DNA of 64,000 nt. Source: Eutrophocola salsuginis (GTDB lineage Bacteria; Pseudomonadota; Gammaproteobacteria; Pseudomonadales; Pseudohongiellaceae). Below are positions 43,728 to 53,514 of this stretch, one piece after another (within the stretch, counting starts at the first letter, position 1; the number at the start of each line of letters is the position of its first letter). The notes under the pieces are model-generated. The model was not told where the DNA came from. It made no database searches and worked only from the letters and a program-made list of their open reading frames with translations. Position numbers and translations under genes: made by a program. The stretch lies in the NCBI GenBank assembly GCA_038147195.1, contig JAYQTB010000004.1:1426001-1490000 (forward strand), written 5' to 3'.

Positions 43728-45254
43728 TTACTTCAATTCAATGACACGCGCCTCACTGATCTTGTCAAACCACGCCTTAGGTCCGGTCTGGTGCACGGAA
43801 ACGCCATTGACATCAACCGCTACCGTTACCGGCATTTCGTCCACGACAAATTCGTGGATAGCCTCCATGCCAAGATCCTCGAATGCAACAATCTTCGATT
43901 TGCGAATGGCTTTTGACACAAGATAGGCGGCACCGCCAACTGCCATCAAGTAGACAGCCTTGTGCTTCCTGATGGCGTCGATCGCCACCTGGCCGCGCTC
44001 GGCCTTGCCGATCATACCCATGAGGCCGGTCTTTTCCAGCATGGATTCTGTGAATTTATCCATGCGGGTGGCCGTGGTGGGCCCGGCAGGGCCGACCACT
44101 TCGTCGCGCACCGGGTCGACCGGTCCAACGTAATAAATGAACTTGTCTTTCAGGTCGACACCATCGGGCAGTTCTTTACCGCTGTCCAGCAACTGCAGGA
44201 TACGCTTGTGGGCGGCATCGCGGCCGGTCAGCATGGTCCCGGACAGGAGCAGCGTTTCGCCTGGCTGCCAGGTGGCGATTTCCTCGCGAGTGACCGTGTC
44301 GAGATTGACGCGTCGCGCGGATGGTCCGACGTCCCAGGTGATCTTTGGCCAGTCGCTCAGCTTAGGCGGCGTAAGTTCAGCCAGCCCGGAACCGTCGAGC
44401 GTGAAATGGACGTGGCGCGTGGCGGCGCAGTTAGGGATCATGGCCACCGGCAATGATGCAGCGTGGGTAGGGAAATCCTTGATCTTCACATCCAGCACGG
44501 TGGTGAGCCCGCCGAGGCCCTGGGCTCCAATGCCGAGGTCATTGACCTTGTCCATGAGTTCCAGCCGCAGCTCCTCTATGCGGTTCGATGGTCCTCGCGC
44601 ACGTAGTTCGTCGATATCGACTGGATCCATCAGCGCTTCCTTGGCGAGCACCGCGGCCTTTTCCGCCGTGCCTCCGATACCTATACCGAGCATGCCCGGC
44701 GGGCACCAGCCGGCACCCATCGTAGGCACGGTCTTGAGCACCCACTCGACGATGTCGTCGCTGGGATTAAGCATGGCCATCTTGGCCTTGTTCTCGGAAC
44801 CACCGCCCTTCGCGGCTACCGTGATGTCGAGGGTATCCCCCGGCACGATGCTGGTATGGATGACGGCGGGGGTATTGTCGCCAGTATTCTTGCGCGCCCC
44901 CGCCGGATCACTGAGGATGGAGGCGCGCAGGACATTGTCGGGATGGGTGTAGGCCTTGCGCACGCCTTCGTTGATCATATCTTCCAGTGACATGTCGCCC
45001 TGCCATTGCAGATTCATGCCCGCCTTTACAAAGACGGTGACGATACCGGTGTCCTGGCAGATAGGTCTTTTGCCTTCAGCGCACATGCGCGAGTTGATGA
45101 GGATCTGCGCCATGGCATCTTTCGCGGCCTGGGATTCCTCGCGCTCGTAGGCGCGATGCACGGCCTGAATGAAATCCAGCGGGTGGTAATAAGATATGAA
45201 CTGCAGGGCGTCAGCTACGCTCTGGATGACATCTTCCTGGCGGATGACAGGCAT
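43728..45254 (-). CDS. Class I fumarate hydratase (iron-sulfur type)
   Basis: 508 residues from the ATG at 45254, which has GGGAG six bases upstream; the frame from 45284 is not supported. The three iron-sulfur cysteines are visible in the family contexts RPICQDTG, MIPNCAATRH and the central region. The enzyme interconverts fumarate and malate. It is the first gene of the aromatic module, where it would move its products into the citric-acid cycle, though a general role is equally possible. Confidence 0.9.
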   Translation of the reverse strand: MPVIRQEDVIQSVADALQFISYYHPLDFIQAVHRAYEREESQAAKDAMAQILINSRMCAEGKRPICQDTGIVTVFVKAGMNLQWQGDMSLEDMINEGVRKAYTHPDNVLRASILSDPAGARKNTGDNTPAVIHTSIVPGDTLDITVAAKGGGSENKAKMAMLNPSDDIVEWVLKTVPTMGAGWCPPGMLGIGIGGTAEKAAVLAKEALMDPVDIDELRARGPSNRIEELRLELMDKVNDLGIGAQGLGGLTTVLDVKIKDFPTHAASLPVAMIPNCAATRHVHFTLDGSGLAELTPPKLSDWPKITWDVGPSARRVNLDTVTREEIATWQPGETLLLSGTMLTGRDAAHKRILQLLDSGKELPDGVDLKDKFIYYVGPVDPVRDEVVGPAGPTTATRMDKFTESMLEKTGLMGMIGKAERGQVAIDAIRKHKAVYLMAVGGAAYLVSKAIRKSKIVAFEDLGMEAIHEFVVDEMPVTVAVDVNGVSVHQTGPKAWFDKISEARVIELK

Positions 45255-45397
45255 GTGAACTCCCGGATGACGTGTCGATGACATTTCCCCTACAAGTAAT
45301 CCATAGGGCGTGGGTCACACAACACGGATTTACGCTAGAATGCAAAGGCCCGGAATTTTAACATGCTTTACCGAACACCAAGGAATTAACGAATCCC

Positions 45398-46060
45398 ATG
45401 AACAGATTGTTTTACCGTTTCTCTATTCCTACTAAACTGCTGGCCGCGAGCCTGTTGGTGGCATTCCTGTTGCTTCTGGGCGCATTCGCGACCCATGCGC
45501 AGGACGATTACACCATCGTGTTTCTCGGTGATTCCCTCACCGAGGGCCTGGGCCTGGAAGAAACGGAAGCGTTCCCGCACCTGGTGGCAAATAAACTGGC
45601 CGCCGATGGCCTGAACCATATACGTGTCATCAATGCCGGCGTTAGCGGCTCCACTTCGGCAAGCGGTCTCAGCCGCATGCAGTGGTACGTACGTTCCCAG
45701 CCGGATTTGCTGGTACTCTCATTGGGTGCCAATGACGGTCTGCGCGGACTGAGCATAGAGGAAATGAAAGCCAACCTGGCAAGGACCATCGAGTTTGCCC
45801 AGGCCAACGACATCAGTGTCATTCTCACGGGCATGCTGGTACCCCCGAACATGGGTCCCGATTACACGGAAGCCTTCGCCGCCGTGTTTCCAGACCTAGC
45901 CTCCCAGTACGGCATACCGCTGATGCCCTTCCTGCTTCAAGATGTCGCCGCGGTACCGGAGCTTAACCAGGCGGATGGCATTCATCCGAACGTGGAGGGG
46001 GCAAGAGTCGTTGCCGAAAATGTGTACGCGTTCCTGAAACCGTATTTACCGAAAGCGTAA
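45398..46060 (+). CDS. tesA: SGNH/GDSL esterase, TesA (arylesterase/thioesterase I) type
   Basis: 220 residues. An N-terminal signal or anchor (LLAASLLVAFLLLLGAFATHAQ) leads to the block I motif FLGDSLTEGLG with nucleophile Ser46. Gly81, Asn112 (LGANDGLRG) and the catalytic Asp193-His196 (DGIHPN) complete the SGNH set. A periplasmic esterase with broad thio- and aryl-ester range. Divergent from the fumarase gene. Confidence 0.92.
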   Translation: MNRLFYRFSIPTKLLAASLLVAFLLLLGAFATHAQDDYTIVFLGDSLTEGLGLEETEAFPHLVANKLAADGLNHIRVINAGVSGSTSASGLSRMQWYVRSQPDLLVLSLGANDGLRGLSIEEMKANLARTIEFAQANDISVILTGMLVPPNMGPDYTEAFAAVFPDLASQYGIPLMPFLLQDVAAVPELNQADGIHPNVEGARVVAENVYAFLKPYLPKA

Positions 46061-46099
46061 ACCCAATGTCGGATGGCGGCGCTGCGCGACTATTCCGGT

Positions 46100-46849
46100 C
46101 TATACAACCTTTGATATCTGGATAATTTCCTGCTGCGCATCCGCTAGAGGCGACCCTGAAAATTTCTCAAGGATGTTGGGAAAGTAACGCAAACGCACTA
46201 TCCTGCTATCAAGCTCAGCCTGGATCACGCTCTTGGTGTGAGAGCGTTCGCGCTCCATCAGCACGGAGTGGGTTTCCATACCGTCGATCTGGATCAGGTG
46301 GAAGCCGCGCAGGATCTCATCGGCATCGGCTAGCTTATTGCCAATCTCTTGGCTCCAGGCATGAAACAAGTTTTGCCGGAAGGCGGTGACTTCCTCGATC
46401 AGCACCCCAGAGGAGGCGAACAGATACCAGTGCCTGAATCCAGGCTCTTCGTTGTTCCACGTCACTCCGTCCCAGGTGAAGTGCAGTATTTTCTTACGCC
46501 TGACCAGGAAGGCATCGAAGGGGTTGTAGGGTTTGGTGTCCAGTTTCTCCAGCCAGTCCGCGATACTGTCGTAATCGCCCTGCTCCAGCGCCCGAAGAAC
46601 GATGTCGCCACGGGAGGTAGCCGTATCCTTTTGCGGTGCCTGGTAGCGGTTGAGCAGGCAGAGGATAACACCGCGATTGTTTACGCCGAACCAGGTGCCG
46701 CCGCTGGCAACGTCCATAGGGTAATGCAGGCGAGCCCGTGCACCACTGCGCGAATGCAGCAGTCCGTGTTCCTTGCGCGTCCGCAACTCGTCGCGGTTCA
46801 TGGTGACCACGCAACGTTTCTTGCCACTATAGATGGTCAACGTACACAC
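46100..46849 (-). CDS. NRDE family protein (TANGO2-like)
   Basis: 249 residues. Begins MCTLTI, with a conserved N-terminal Cys2, and carries the family name motif NRDE at 18-21. A WFGVNNRGVILCLLNRYQ segment follows. Homologues are linked to haem trafficking (TANGO2) or function unknown. It is convergent with tesA and divergent from the ABC exporter. Confidence 0.85.
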   Translation of the reverse strand: MCTLTIYSGKKRCVVTMNRDELRTRKEHGLLHSRSGARARLHYPMDVASGGTWFGVNNRGVILCLLNRYQAPQKDTATSRGDIVLRALEQGDYDSIADWLEKLDTKPYNPFDAFLVRRKKILHFTWDGVTWNNEEPGFRHWYLFASSGVLIEEVTAFRQNLFHAWSQEIGNKLADADEILRGFHLIQIDGMETHSVLMERERSHTKSVIQAELDSRIVRLRYFPNILEKFSGSPLADAQQEIIQISKVV

Positions 46850-46977
46850 GCTACCGGCCCTTGCGGCTTGTCGACATGTACAAAATTGTAGCAGGAAAGC
46901 GTAAAGGCCCCGAATTCGTTGCCCTCCCCCGAGGACTGCTTTATTCTGTGCTGCTTTTGAGTGTTGCGACGTAAAAA

Positions 46978-47643
46978 ATGATCCTGCAAATCAAAGACCT
47001 GTGTAAGACGTTTCACACGGCGGCGAACCTCGAACCCATAGAGGTACTGAAAAACCTCAACCTCGAGATGGAGACGGGCGAGACCCTGGCGATTCTCGGC
47101 CAGTCCGGCAGTGGCAAATCCACCTTGCTGACCCTGCTGGCCGGCCTGGACTCACCCACGTCAGGCGCCATCATTCTCAACGGACAGGACATGCAAGCCC
47201 TCGACGAGGAAGCGCTTTCGAAATTTCGCGCCCAGAATATCGGCATCATCTTCCAGCAGTTCCACCTCATGTCGCACCTGACCGCCCACGAAAACGTCAG
47301 CCTGCCGCTGGACCTGTTCAAGGACCCTGATGCCGAGGACAAGGCTCGGGAGGCACTCGGACAGGTTGGCCTTGGCAAACGCATGGATCATTTTCCACAC
47401 CAGTTGTCTGGCGGCGAAAGCCAGCGCGTCGCCATCGCCAGGGCAATGGTGGTGCGCCCTAGCATCTTGCTGGCGGACGAACCCACGGGCAATCTCGACA
47501 GCAGCACCGGCGCCCTAGTCAGCGACATGATCTTCGACCTGGTAGCCAAGCACGGCATGACTTTACTGTTTGTCACCCATAACGAAGAATTGGCCATGCG
47601 CTGTGCACGCCAACAGCGCCTGCAAGACGGCAGGTTCATCTGA
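46978..47643 (+). CDS. ABC transporter ATP-binding protein (LolD/YbbA-like)
   Basis: 221 residues. Walker A GQSGSGKST at 41-49, signature LSGGESQRVAIARAM and Walker B ILLADEPTGNLDS. The MacB/LolD family drives extraction or export of lipids and peptides. Eleven bases precede the FtsX-type permease, and the pair matches YbbA-YbbP. Confidence 0.93.
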   Translation: MILQIKDLCKTFHTAANLEPIEVLKNLNLEMETGETLAILGQSGSGKSTLLTLLAGLDSPTSGAIILNGQDMQALDEEALSKFRAQNIGIIFQQFHLMSHLTAHENVSLPLDLFKDPDAEDKAREALGQVGLGKRMDHFPHQLSGGESQRVAIARAMVVRPSILLADEPTGNLDSSTGALVSDMIFDLVAKHGMTLLFVTHNEELAMRCARQQRLQDGRFI

Positions 47644-47654
47644 CGGAAACGCCC

Positions 47655-50213
47655 ATGCTCTGGCTACGACTGGCACTCAAGGAAATCACCAACAACTTCC
47701 GCTTCAGCATCTTCTTCGTGCTGAACTTGGGTATTGGCCTGATCGGCTTCATCGCCCTGGACTCCTTCAAGAGTTCGATCGATTCGCACCTAGAAAACAA
47801 TTCAAAGTCCATTCTCACGGCCGACATCCAAATCTCATCCCGCTTTCCGCTGACCGAGCAGGAATACACGCTCGCCGAGAACCTGCTCGATACCGATATT
47901 GTCTCGATGTCGGACCAGGTCTCTTTCCTGTCCATGGTTGCCGGAAACGAAAACTCGCGCATGAGCACGCTCATCGGCATCGATAACAACTATCCCCAGT
48001 ACGGCGAAATCATACTGCAGGAAGCAGGCCCGGTTTCCCTGGGCGATGCCCGCGCGCGCCTGATTGGCAGCGACACCATCTGGGTGGCGCGCGATCTGAT
48101 GGTAATCCTAGAACTGGAAATCGGCGACCGCCTGAAAATCGGCGATACGGAATTCACCATCGCCGACATCATCCTGGAAGATCCCAGCAGCACCATTTCG
48201 GTCATGTCGAATTTTCCGGCCATCTACATGGGCCTTGCACAAATCGACAGCACCGGCCTGATCCAGCTTGGCAGCCGCATCACCTACTCACGTTTCTACA
48301 GGCTGCCGGAAAGCTATACCTATGATTACCGTAAACTGGAAGACCGCTTCCGTGAGATGGAGCGGGAAACCTACCGTGACACCCGCCGCCTCAGCATGAC
48401 CACACACCAGGAAGAAAGCGAAGACTTGGGCGAGGTACTTGGCTACATGAACAACTACCTGGGCCTTATCGCACTGATTGCCCTGTTTCTGGCCGGCGTC
48501 GGCGCTGCCTACCTGTTCCGTGCCTTCTTCACCTCGCGGTTCAAGGACATGGCTATCCTGATGTGCCTGGGCGGCACTCCCCGCGAAGCCTACAAGATGA
48601 CCCTGGTGCAGATCGTCATTCTTGGAACCATTAGTGCGGTAATCGCCAGCACCATTGCCTGGCTGACCCTGCCACTGCTGCCAATACTGTTCGAGGGTTT
48701 CCTGCCACGCGGCTTCAGCAACGACATGCGTCTGAACTCCCTGGTGCTGGCTCTGTTCATGGGCACACTAGGCAGCATCATCTGCTGCCTGCCGATTCTA
48801 TCAAAGATCTACGATCTGAACCCCATAGGCCTCTTCCATGAAAATGTGCAACCAGCGTCCAGCTCGCCGCACTGGCAACGCCACGTGATGAGCTACGCAC
48901 CGATCCTGCTAACCTTCTGGGGACTAGCCATGTGGCAGGCGCAGGATGTATTCATTGGCACACTGTTCGTCGGCGGATTCATGACCGCAATCTTCATCCT
49001 AGGCGCATTCGCCTGGCTGATTCTTCATTTCTGCACGCGATTCACGATGGGGCGCCAGGTCACACAGAAGATTGCCCTCCGCAACCTGTCGCGCAACAAG
49101 TTAGGCGCCGTGTCCTGCTTCCTGGCCATCGGTCTAGGCGCCCTACTCATCAACCTGATCCCGCAGATTCAGAAAGGTCTGCAGGGTTATATCGAACAAC
49201 CTTCCGACTATTCCGTCCCGGACTTCTTCATGTTCGACATCCAGCCGGAGCAGCTCGAGGAACTGCAGGCCATCATCGGCGAGCGCGGCTATACACTGTC
49301 CTTCCTGTCACCTATGATCCGCGCCCGACTAGAAGCGGTGAACGGCGAGGTCATCGATGCCCCGGAGGAAACTCCGGACGAACAGTTCATGCAGCGGCGC
49401 ATGTACAACCTGACCTACCAGGACTCCCTGAAGGATTCCGAAACCATCGTCGAAGGTGAGGAGTGGATAGGACCGTGGGATTTCAACTCACCTGAACTAC
49501 CCGGCATTTCACTGGAAGAGAATTTTGCCAACCGCATGGGCCTATCAATCGGCGACACCCTGGCCTTTGACGTGCAGAGCGTGCCAATCGAAGGACGCAT
49601 CGTGAACACCCGTGAGGTTATCTGGAATTCCTTCCAGCCGAACTTTTTTGTTTCCTTCCAGCCCGGTGTACTTGATCCGGCACCGAAGACCTTCGTCGCC
49701 GCCATTGCCAACGTCGCCGAAGCCGACCGTATCGCCGTACAGAACAGCATCGTCAACAACCTCCCCAACATCAGTGTTATCAACGTGCAGCAGATCGTTG
49801 CCCGCATCCTCGACATTACCGACCAGATCAGCTGGGCCATCAGCGTGATGGCCTACCTGTCTATTTTTGCCGGGCTTGTTGTGCTGTTCTCCATCGCCCG
49901 CTTCGAGGTGAAGTCGCGTTTCTGGGAAATAAACTTGCTGAAGATTCTCGGCGCCCACTTTACCGACGTGAAACATATCGTGGAGATCGAATTTGGCATT
50001 CTCGGCTTCTTTGCCGCCTTTGCCGGGGTTGGCCTGAGCTTGGCTATGTCCTATGCCATCTCGTACTTTATCTTCGACGGCCTGTGGAGTTTTTCGCCGG
50101 GCATCACCGCCTTCACCATCATGGCCATCTGCGCCCTGAGCGTACTGACGGCGCTGATCGCCACACTGTCCGTGCTCAGGCAGAAACCACTGGAACTACT
50201 GCGCACCACCTGA
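47655..50213 (+). CDS. FtsX-like ABC permease (YbbP-like)
   Basis: 852 residues, the size of YbbP. There is an N-terminal membrane helix (about 14-35) and large extracytoplasmic regions. Two FtsX domains lie near residues 255-390 and 715-840, the latter with WEINLLKILGAHFTDVKHIVEIE. With the ATPase it forms a mechanotransmission-type exporter, probably not a classical transporter. It ends 18 bases before a doubtful 29-codon ORF. Confidence 0.9.
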   Translation: MLWLRLALKEITNNFRFSIFFVLNLGIGLIGFIALDSFKSSIDSHLENNSKSILTADIQISSRFPLTEQEYTLAENLLDTDIVSMSDQVSFLSMVAGNENSRMSTLIGIDNNYPQYGEIILQEAGPVSLGDARARLIGSDTIWVARDLMVILELEIGDRLKIGDTEFTIADIILEDPSSTISVMSNFPAIYMGLAQIDSTGLIQLGSRITYSRFYRLPESYTYDYRKLEDRFREMERETYRDTRRLSMTTHQEESEDLGEVLGYMNNYLGLIALIALFLAGVGAAYLFRAFFTSRFKDMAILMCLGGTPREAYKMTLVQIVILGTISAVIASTIAWLTLPLLPILFEGFLPRGFSNDMRLNSLVLALFMGTLGSIICCLPILSKIYDLNPIGLFHENVQPASSSPHWQRHVMSYAPILLTFWGLAMWQAQDVFIGTLFVGGFMTAIFILGAFAWLILHFCTRFTMGRQVTQKIALRNLSRNKLGAVSCFLAIGLGALLINLIPQIQKGLQGYIEQPSDYSVPDFFMFDIQPEQLEELQAIIGERGYTLSFLSPMIRARLEAVNGEVIDAPEETPDEQFMQRRMYNLTYQDSLKDSETIVEGEEWIGPWDFNSPELPGISLEENFANRMGLSIGDTLAFDVQSVPIEGRIVNTREVIWNSFQPNFFVSFQPGVLDPAPKTFVAAIANVAEADRIAVQNSIVNNLPNISVINVQQIVARILDITDQISWAISVMAYLSIFAGLVVLFSIARFEVKSRFWEINLLKILGAHFTDVKHIVEIEFGILGFFAAFAGVGLSLAMSYAISYFIFDGLWSFSPGITAFTIMAICALSVLTALIATLSVLRQKPLELLRTT

Positions 50214-50327
50214 CGGAATCACGGACTAACGATGAACCTGATGATGGACATGTCCATTATTGCCGTTTTCACAATGGCTTTCCTGGCAGGCGTGCACACG
50301 ACGGCACCGATCAAAAATTGAAGAAAA

Positions 50328-50371
50328 TCATCAATCACCAACCCTCGCGTTGCGTGGTTGGTGATTGATGT
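50328..50371 (-). terminator. Probable terminator hairpin after the dienelactone hydrolase gene
   Basis: A 13-pair perfect stem (ATCAATCACCAAC against GTTGGTGATTGAT) with a 14-base loop. On the minus strand it is followed by a T-rich tract. It lies nine bases past the hydrolase stop and may serve both flanking genes. Confidence 0.65.
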
Positions 50372-50379
50372 ATCTACGC

Positions 50380-51294
50380 TCAGTTCCTGACGTGGGTATT
50401 GAACCACCCCACCATGCGGCTCCAGGCATCCGTGGCGGCCGCCTCATTGTAGCGCTCCGGTGTGGCGTCGTTGAAGAAGCCGTGCACCGCCCCGGGGTAG
50501 ATATGACCCTCGTGGGTTACTCCGGCTGCACTAAGAGCCTGGTCATAAGCCGGCCAGGCTTCCACCAGGCGTGTATCCAGCGCACCGTGCATGACCATTA
50601 CTGCAGCACGAATGTTGCGCGCTTCTTCCGCCGAGACTCCACCACCGTAAAAAGGCACCGCTGCCGCCAGGTCGCTGCCGAGACGGGCAGCAAGCTGGTT
50701 AGACACGCTGCCGCCGTAACAGAAACCAGTGACGCCGATCCTGCCGGTGCAGTCGTCGCGATTCTTCAGCCACAGGGCGGCGGCGACGATATCTTCGAAA
50801 CGCTTGTCACCGTCCAGCTGGCTGAACAGTTGCCCGCCCTGGTAGTCGTCACCGGGGTAGCCGCCAACCGATGTCAGTACATCCGGTGCGAAGGCCATAA
50901 AGTTGGCCATGGCAAAGCGGCGGGCGACGTCTTCCGTGTGCGGATTTAGCCCGCGATTCTCGTGGACCACCACGATGCCGGGTAGTTTCGCCGGTTCCGC
51001 GGAGCGGCTGTCGGCGCTGAATGGGCGAACAAGATATCCGCGAATGTAACCATGACCATCTGGTGATGGCACGGTGACGTATTCGGCATGTATACGTTCA
51101 TCATCCCGGGCGATCTGCTGGCCCATCGCGTAGTCGGGCATGAGAGCATCGACGATGGCACCTGCAGTCAGGCCAGCGACAGCGAACTTCTTCACACCGT
51201 TAAGAAATGAACGGCGATCGATTTCACCGTGGATGAATTGGTCATATAGCTCGACGGCCTCACGTGGTACCGTGCGTCTTTCTTTATCTGACAT
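50380..51294 (-). CDS. Dienelactone hydrolase family protein, Tat-exported
   Basis: 304 residues from the ATG at 51294, with GGGGAAGAAC upstream; the longer frame is unsupported. A twin-arginine type signal (DRRSFLNGVKKFAVAGLTAG) precedes an alpha/beta hydrolase whose triad is Cys192 in GFCYGG, Asp240 and His271 in GAVHGFF. The family hydrolyses dienelactone in chlorocatechol routes, but exported relatives act on other esters. It follows the quinohaemoprotein gene by 34 bases. Confidence 0.87.
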   Translation of the reverse strand: MSDKERRTVPREAVELYDQFIHGEIDRRSFLNGVKKFAVAGLTAGAIVDALMPDYAMGQQIARDDERIHAEYVTVPSPDGHGYIRGYLVRPFSADSRSAEPAKLPGIVVVHENRGLNPHTEDVARRFAMANFMAFAPDVLTSVGGYPGDDYQGGQLFSQLDGDKRFEDIVAAALWLKNRDDCTGRIGVTGFCYGGSVSNQLAARLGSDLAAAVPFYGGGVSAEEARNIRAAVMVMHGALDTRLVEAWPAYDQALSAAGVTHEGHIYPGAVHGFFNDATPERYNEAAATDAWSRMVGWFNTHVRN

Positions 51295-51328
51295 GTTCTT
51301 CCCCTCTCTCTGTTTACGATGTTGTTGA

Positions 51329-53362
51329 TTATTGGGCCTGGGCGAGTGCTTCTTCGGCCAGTGAAATGATATATGCACGCAACGCTGTGGTTTCCCCATC
51401 TTTCAGGTACTGCCTGAATGACGCCATGCCATTGGTGGACAGCACGCCGTCCAGCACGATGGCATCGAATAGTACCTGGTCATGCAGGGCGGGTGTCCGG
51501 CGCAGGTCCGGAAAGCTGGAGCGTGCCCTGCCCCCGGTGCCATGACACGTGGCGCAGTTTTCCTCGAACACGGCGCCACCGCGGGCAACAACATCAGCAT
51601 CGGCAAACTGTTCAGGCGGTGCGATGGGCCGCTGGGTAAAGGATGGAAGTTCAGGCAGTACTTCGTCAGCGCCCAGCTTGAAGACCAGCATGCGGGCACC
51701 GTTCGGTGCATAATAACCACCTGACACCGGGCCACCCACGGCGACGGCAATATATTGCTCGCCGTTCACGGCGTAACTGATGGCGCCGGGGAATACCGCG
51801 GTCTTAGTGTCGAAACTCCAGAGCTTTTCGCCGTCCGTGGCGCGATAGACCACCAGTTCCTGGTTGGGCAGGTTGCCGTTAAAGACGATATTGCCGGCTG
51901 TCGCCAGCGCCCCTCCGATTACCTGCACACCGCCGCGCGGGTTGACCAGTTCCTCGCCGCTCCAGACTTCACGCTGGTTCACAGGATCCCAGGCGACCAG
52001 GCGCCCGGTGAAACTCTGCCGGGCGTTGGGATTTTCCCGCAGGTGATCAGCACGCAGGTCGAAGTCGCCGGTCAGCGTCCAGTGGGTGGTGGCTGGCACG
52101 TACACCAGTCCAGTCAGCGGGCTGTAGGACATCGGTTGCCAGGCATGACCGCCGGCCGGGCCTGGCGCCAGGTTATAAACGGAACCGGACAGGTTGGTGC
52201 GTGCCTCAGGCACGACAAATGGCCTGCCGGTTTCCATGTTGATGCCGGTGGCCCAATTCACTTCGGTGTAGGGTTCGCCGGACAGCAGCTCACCGGTGGC
52301 CGCGTCCAGAATATAGAAGAAGCCGTTCTTGGAAGCCTGGGTCACCACATGGCGTTCCTGGCCGTCAACCATTATGTCGAGGAGCATCAACTGCTGACCG
52401 GTGTCGTAGTCCCAGGTTTCCCAGGGGGTTTCCTGATAGTGCCAGGCGTAACTGCCGTCATCAGCATGCACGGCAACGATGGATGACAGGAACAGGTTGT
52501 CGCCCTGCCCGGCATCGCGATCCACCGCATCCCAGGGGGCGCCGTTGCCGGTACCGAAGATGACCAGGTCGGTACTGGGGTCATACGTAATGGCATCCCA
52601 CACCGTGCCGCCGGGGCCCTTGTCCCACCAGCCGGCCTCTATCCAGGTTTCCGCGATCATTTCCTGCGTAGCGTCCTCGAAGCCGTCGGCGGGATTGCCG
52701 GGCACGGTCCAGAACCGCCACAGGCGTTCACCGGTCTCGGCATCGTAGGCATCGAGATGTCCGCGGACATCGAATTCGCCACCCGCGGAACCGATAAAGA
52801 CCTTGCCATCAGCAACGCGCGGTGCGCCCGTGATCGAGTAGCGGCCCTCGGGGGTCGCCTTGACCGACCAGACCGGCTCCCCGGTGGTCGCATCGAGGGC
52901 AATCAGCCTGCCGTCCAGCGTGCCGAAGATGATCTTACCGTTCCAGGCGGCGGCACCCCGGTTGTCCAGGCCGCAGCACACGTTGATATTCCACTCTCCG
53001 GGCACCTGCGGGTCGTATAACCAGCGCTGTTCACCGGACGCGGCATCGAAAGCCACCACTCGGCTCCAGGGCAGAGTCAAGTACAGCGTGTCATCGACCA
53101 TTAACGGGGTACTTTCCAAGTTCTGGTTGGTGGGCAGGTCGGCATACCAGGCAAGGCCCAGTTGGCCAATGTTGCGGTCGTTGATCTGGTCTAGGGGGCT
53201 AAAACGCTGTTCACTGTAGCTACGGCCATAGCTCAACCACTGGCCGGCTTCGCTATCGGCATTGAGCAAACGTTCACTGTCCACCCTCGCGGGCTGGGCG
53301 TACAGGTGTGTCACTGCCAGGGCGACGATCGACAGAGCCAGGCATTTTCTGGTCAATGACAT
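51329..53362 (-). CDS. Quinohaemoprotein alcohol dehydrogenase (PQQ, type II)
   Basis: 677 residues from the ATG at 53362. A signal peptide (MSLTRKCLALSIVALAVTHLYAQ) precedes a quinoprotein propeller with the vicinal disulfide pair Cys129-Cys130 (NVCCGLD). A C-terminal cytochrome c domain bears CATCHG at about 602-607. It oxidises alcohols in the periplasm and passes electrons through the haem to the respiratory chain. The cofactor genes pqqABCDE are not in this window. Confidence 0.92.
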   Translation of the reverse strand: MSLTRKCLALSIVALAVTHLYAQPARVDSERLLNADSEAGQWLSYGRSYSEQRFSPLDQINDRNIGQLGLAWYADLPTNQNLESTPLMVDDTLYLTLPWSRVVAFDAASGEQRWLYDPQVPGEWNINVCCGLDNRGAAAWNGKIIFGTLDGRLIALDATTGEPVWSVKATPEGRYSITGAPRVADGKVFIGSAGGEFDVRGHLDAYDAETGERLWRFWTVPGNPADGFEDATQEMIAETWIEAGWWDKGPGGTVWDAITYDPSTDLVIFGTGNGAPWDAVDRDAGQGDNLFLSSIVAVHADDGSYAWHYQETPWETWDYDTGQQLMLLDIMVDGQERHVVTQASKNGFFYILDAATGELLSGEPYTEVNWATGINMETGRPFVVPEARTNLSGSVYNLAPGPAGGHAWQPMSYSPLTGLVYVPATTHWTLTGDFDLRADHLRENPNARQSFTGRLVAWDPVNQREVWSGEELVNPRGGVQVIGGALATAGNIVFNGNLPNQELVVYRATDGEKLWSFDTKTAVFPGAISYAVNGEQYIAVAVGGPVSGGYYAPNGARMLVFKLGADEVLPELPSFTQRPIAPPEQFADADVVARGGAVFEENCATCHGTGGRARSSFPDLRRTPALHDQVLFDAIVLDGVLSTNGMASFRQYLKDGETTALRAYIISLAEEALAQAQ

Positions 53363-53451
53363 GGGATTCCCTCGAATCACAATATGGCTTGAAAGCATAC
53401 CCGGAGAGGGCCTCTTATGAACAGGCCGAAATGCAGACAAAAATTGTAGGC

Positions 53452-53485
53452 AAAAAAAGGCGCAACACGAATGTTGCGCCTTTTG
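53452..53485 (-). terminator. Rho-independent terminator
   Basis: AGGCGCAACA / TGTTGCGCCT stem with a four-base loop and, on the minus strand, seven T. It ends the O-demethylase gene. Confidence 0.92.
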
Positions 53486-53514
53486 TATTTCCCAGCCTGG
53501 GGCTGCCAGAACTT

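Noticed and set aside
50232..50321. 29-codon ORF after the FtsX-like permease gene
   Set aside because: Weak ribosome site, very short, and no recognisable family; only position speaks for it.
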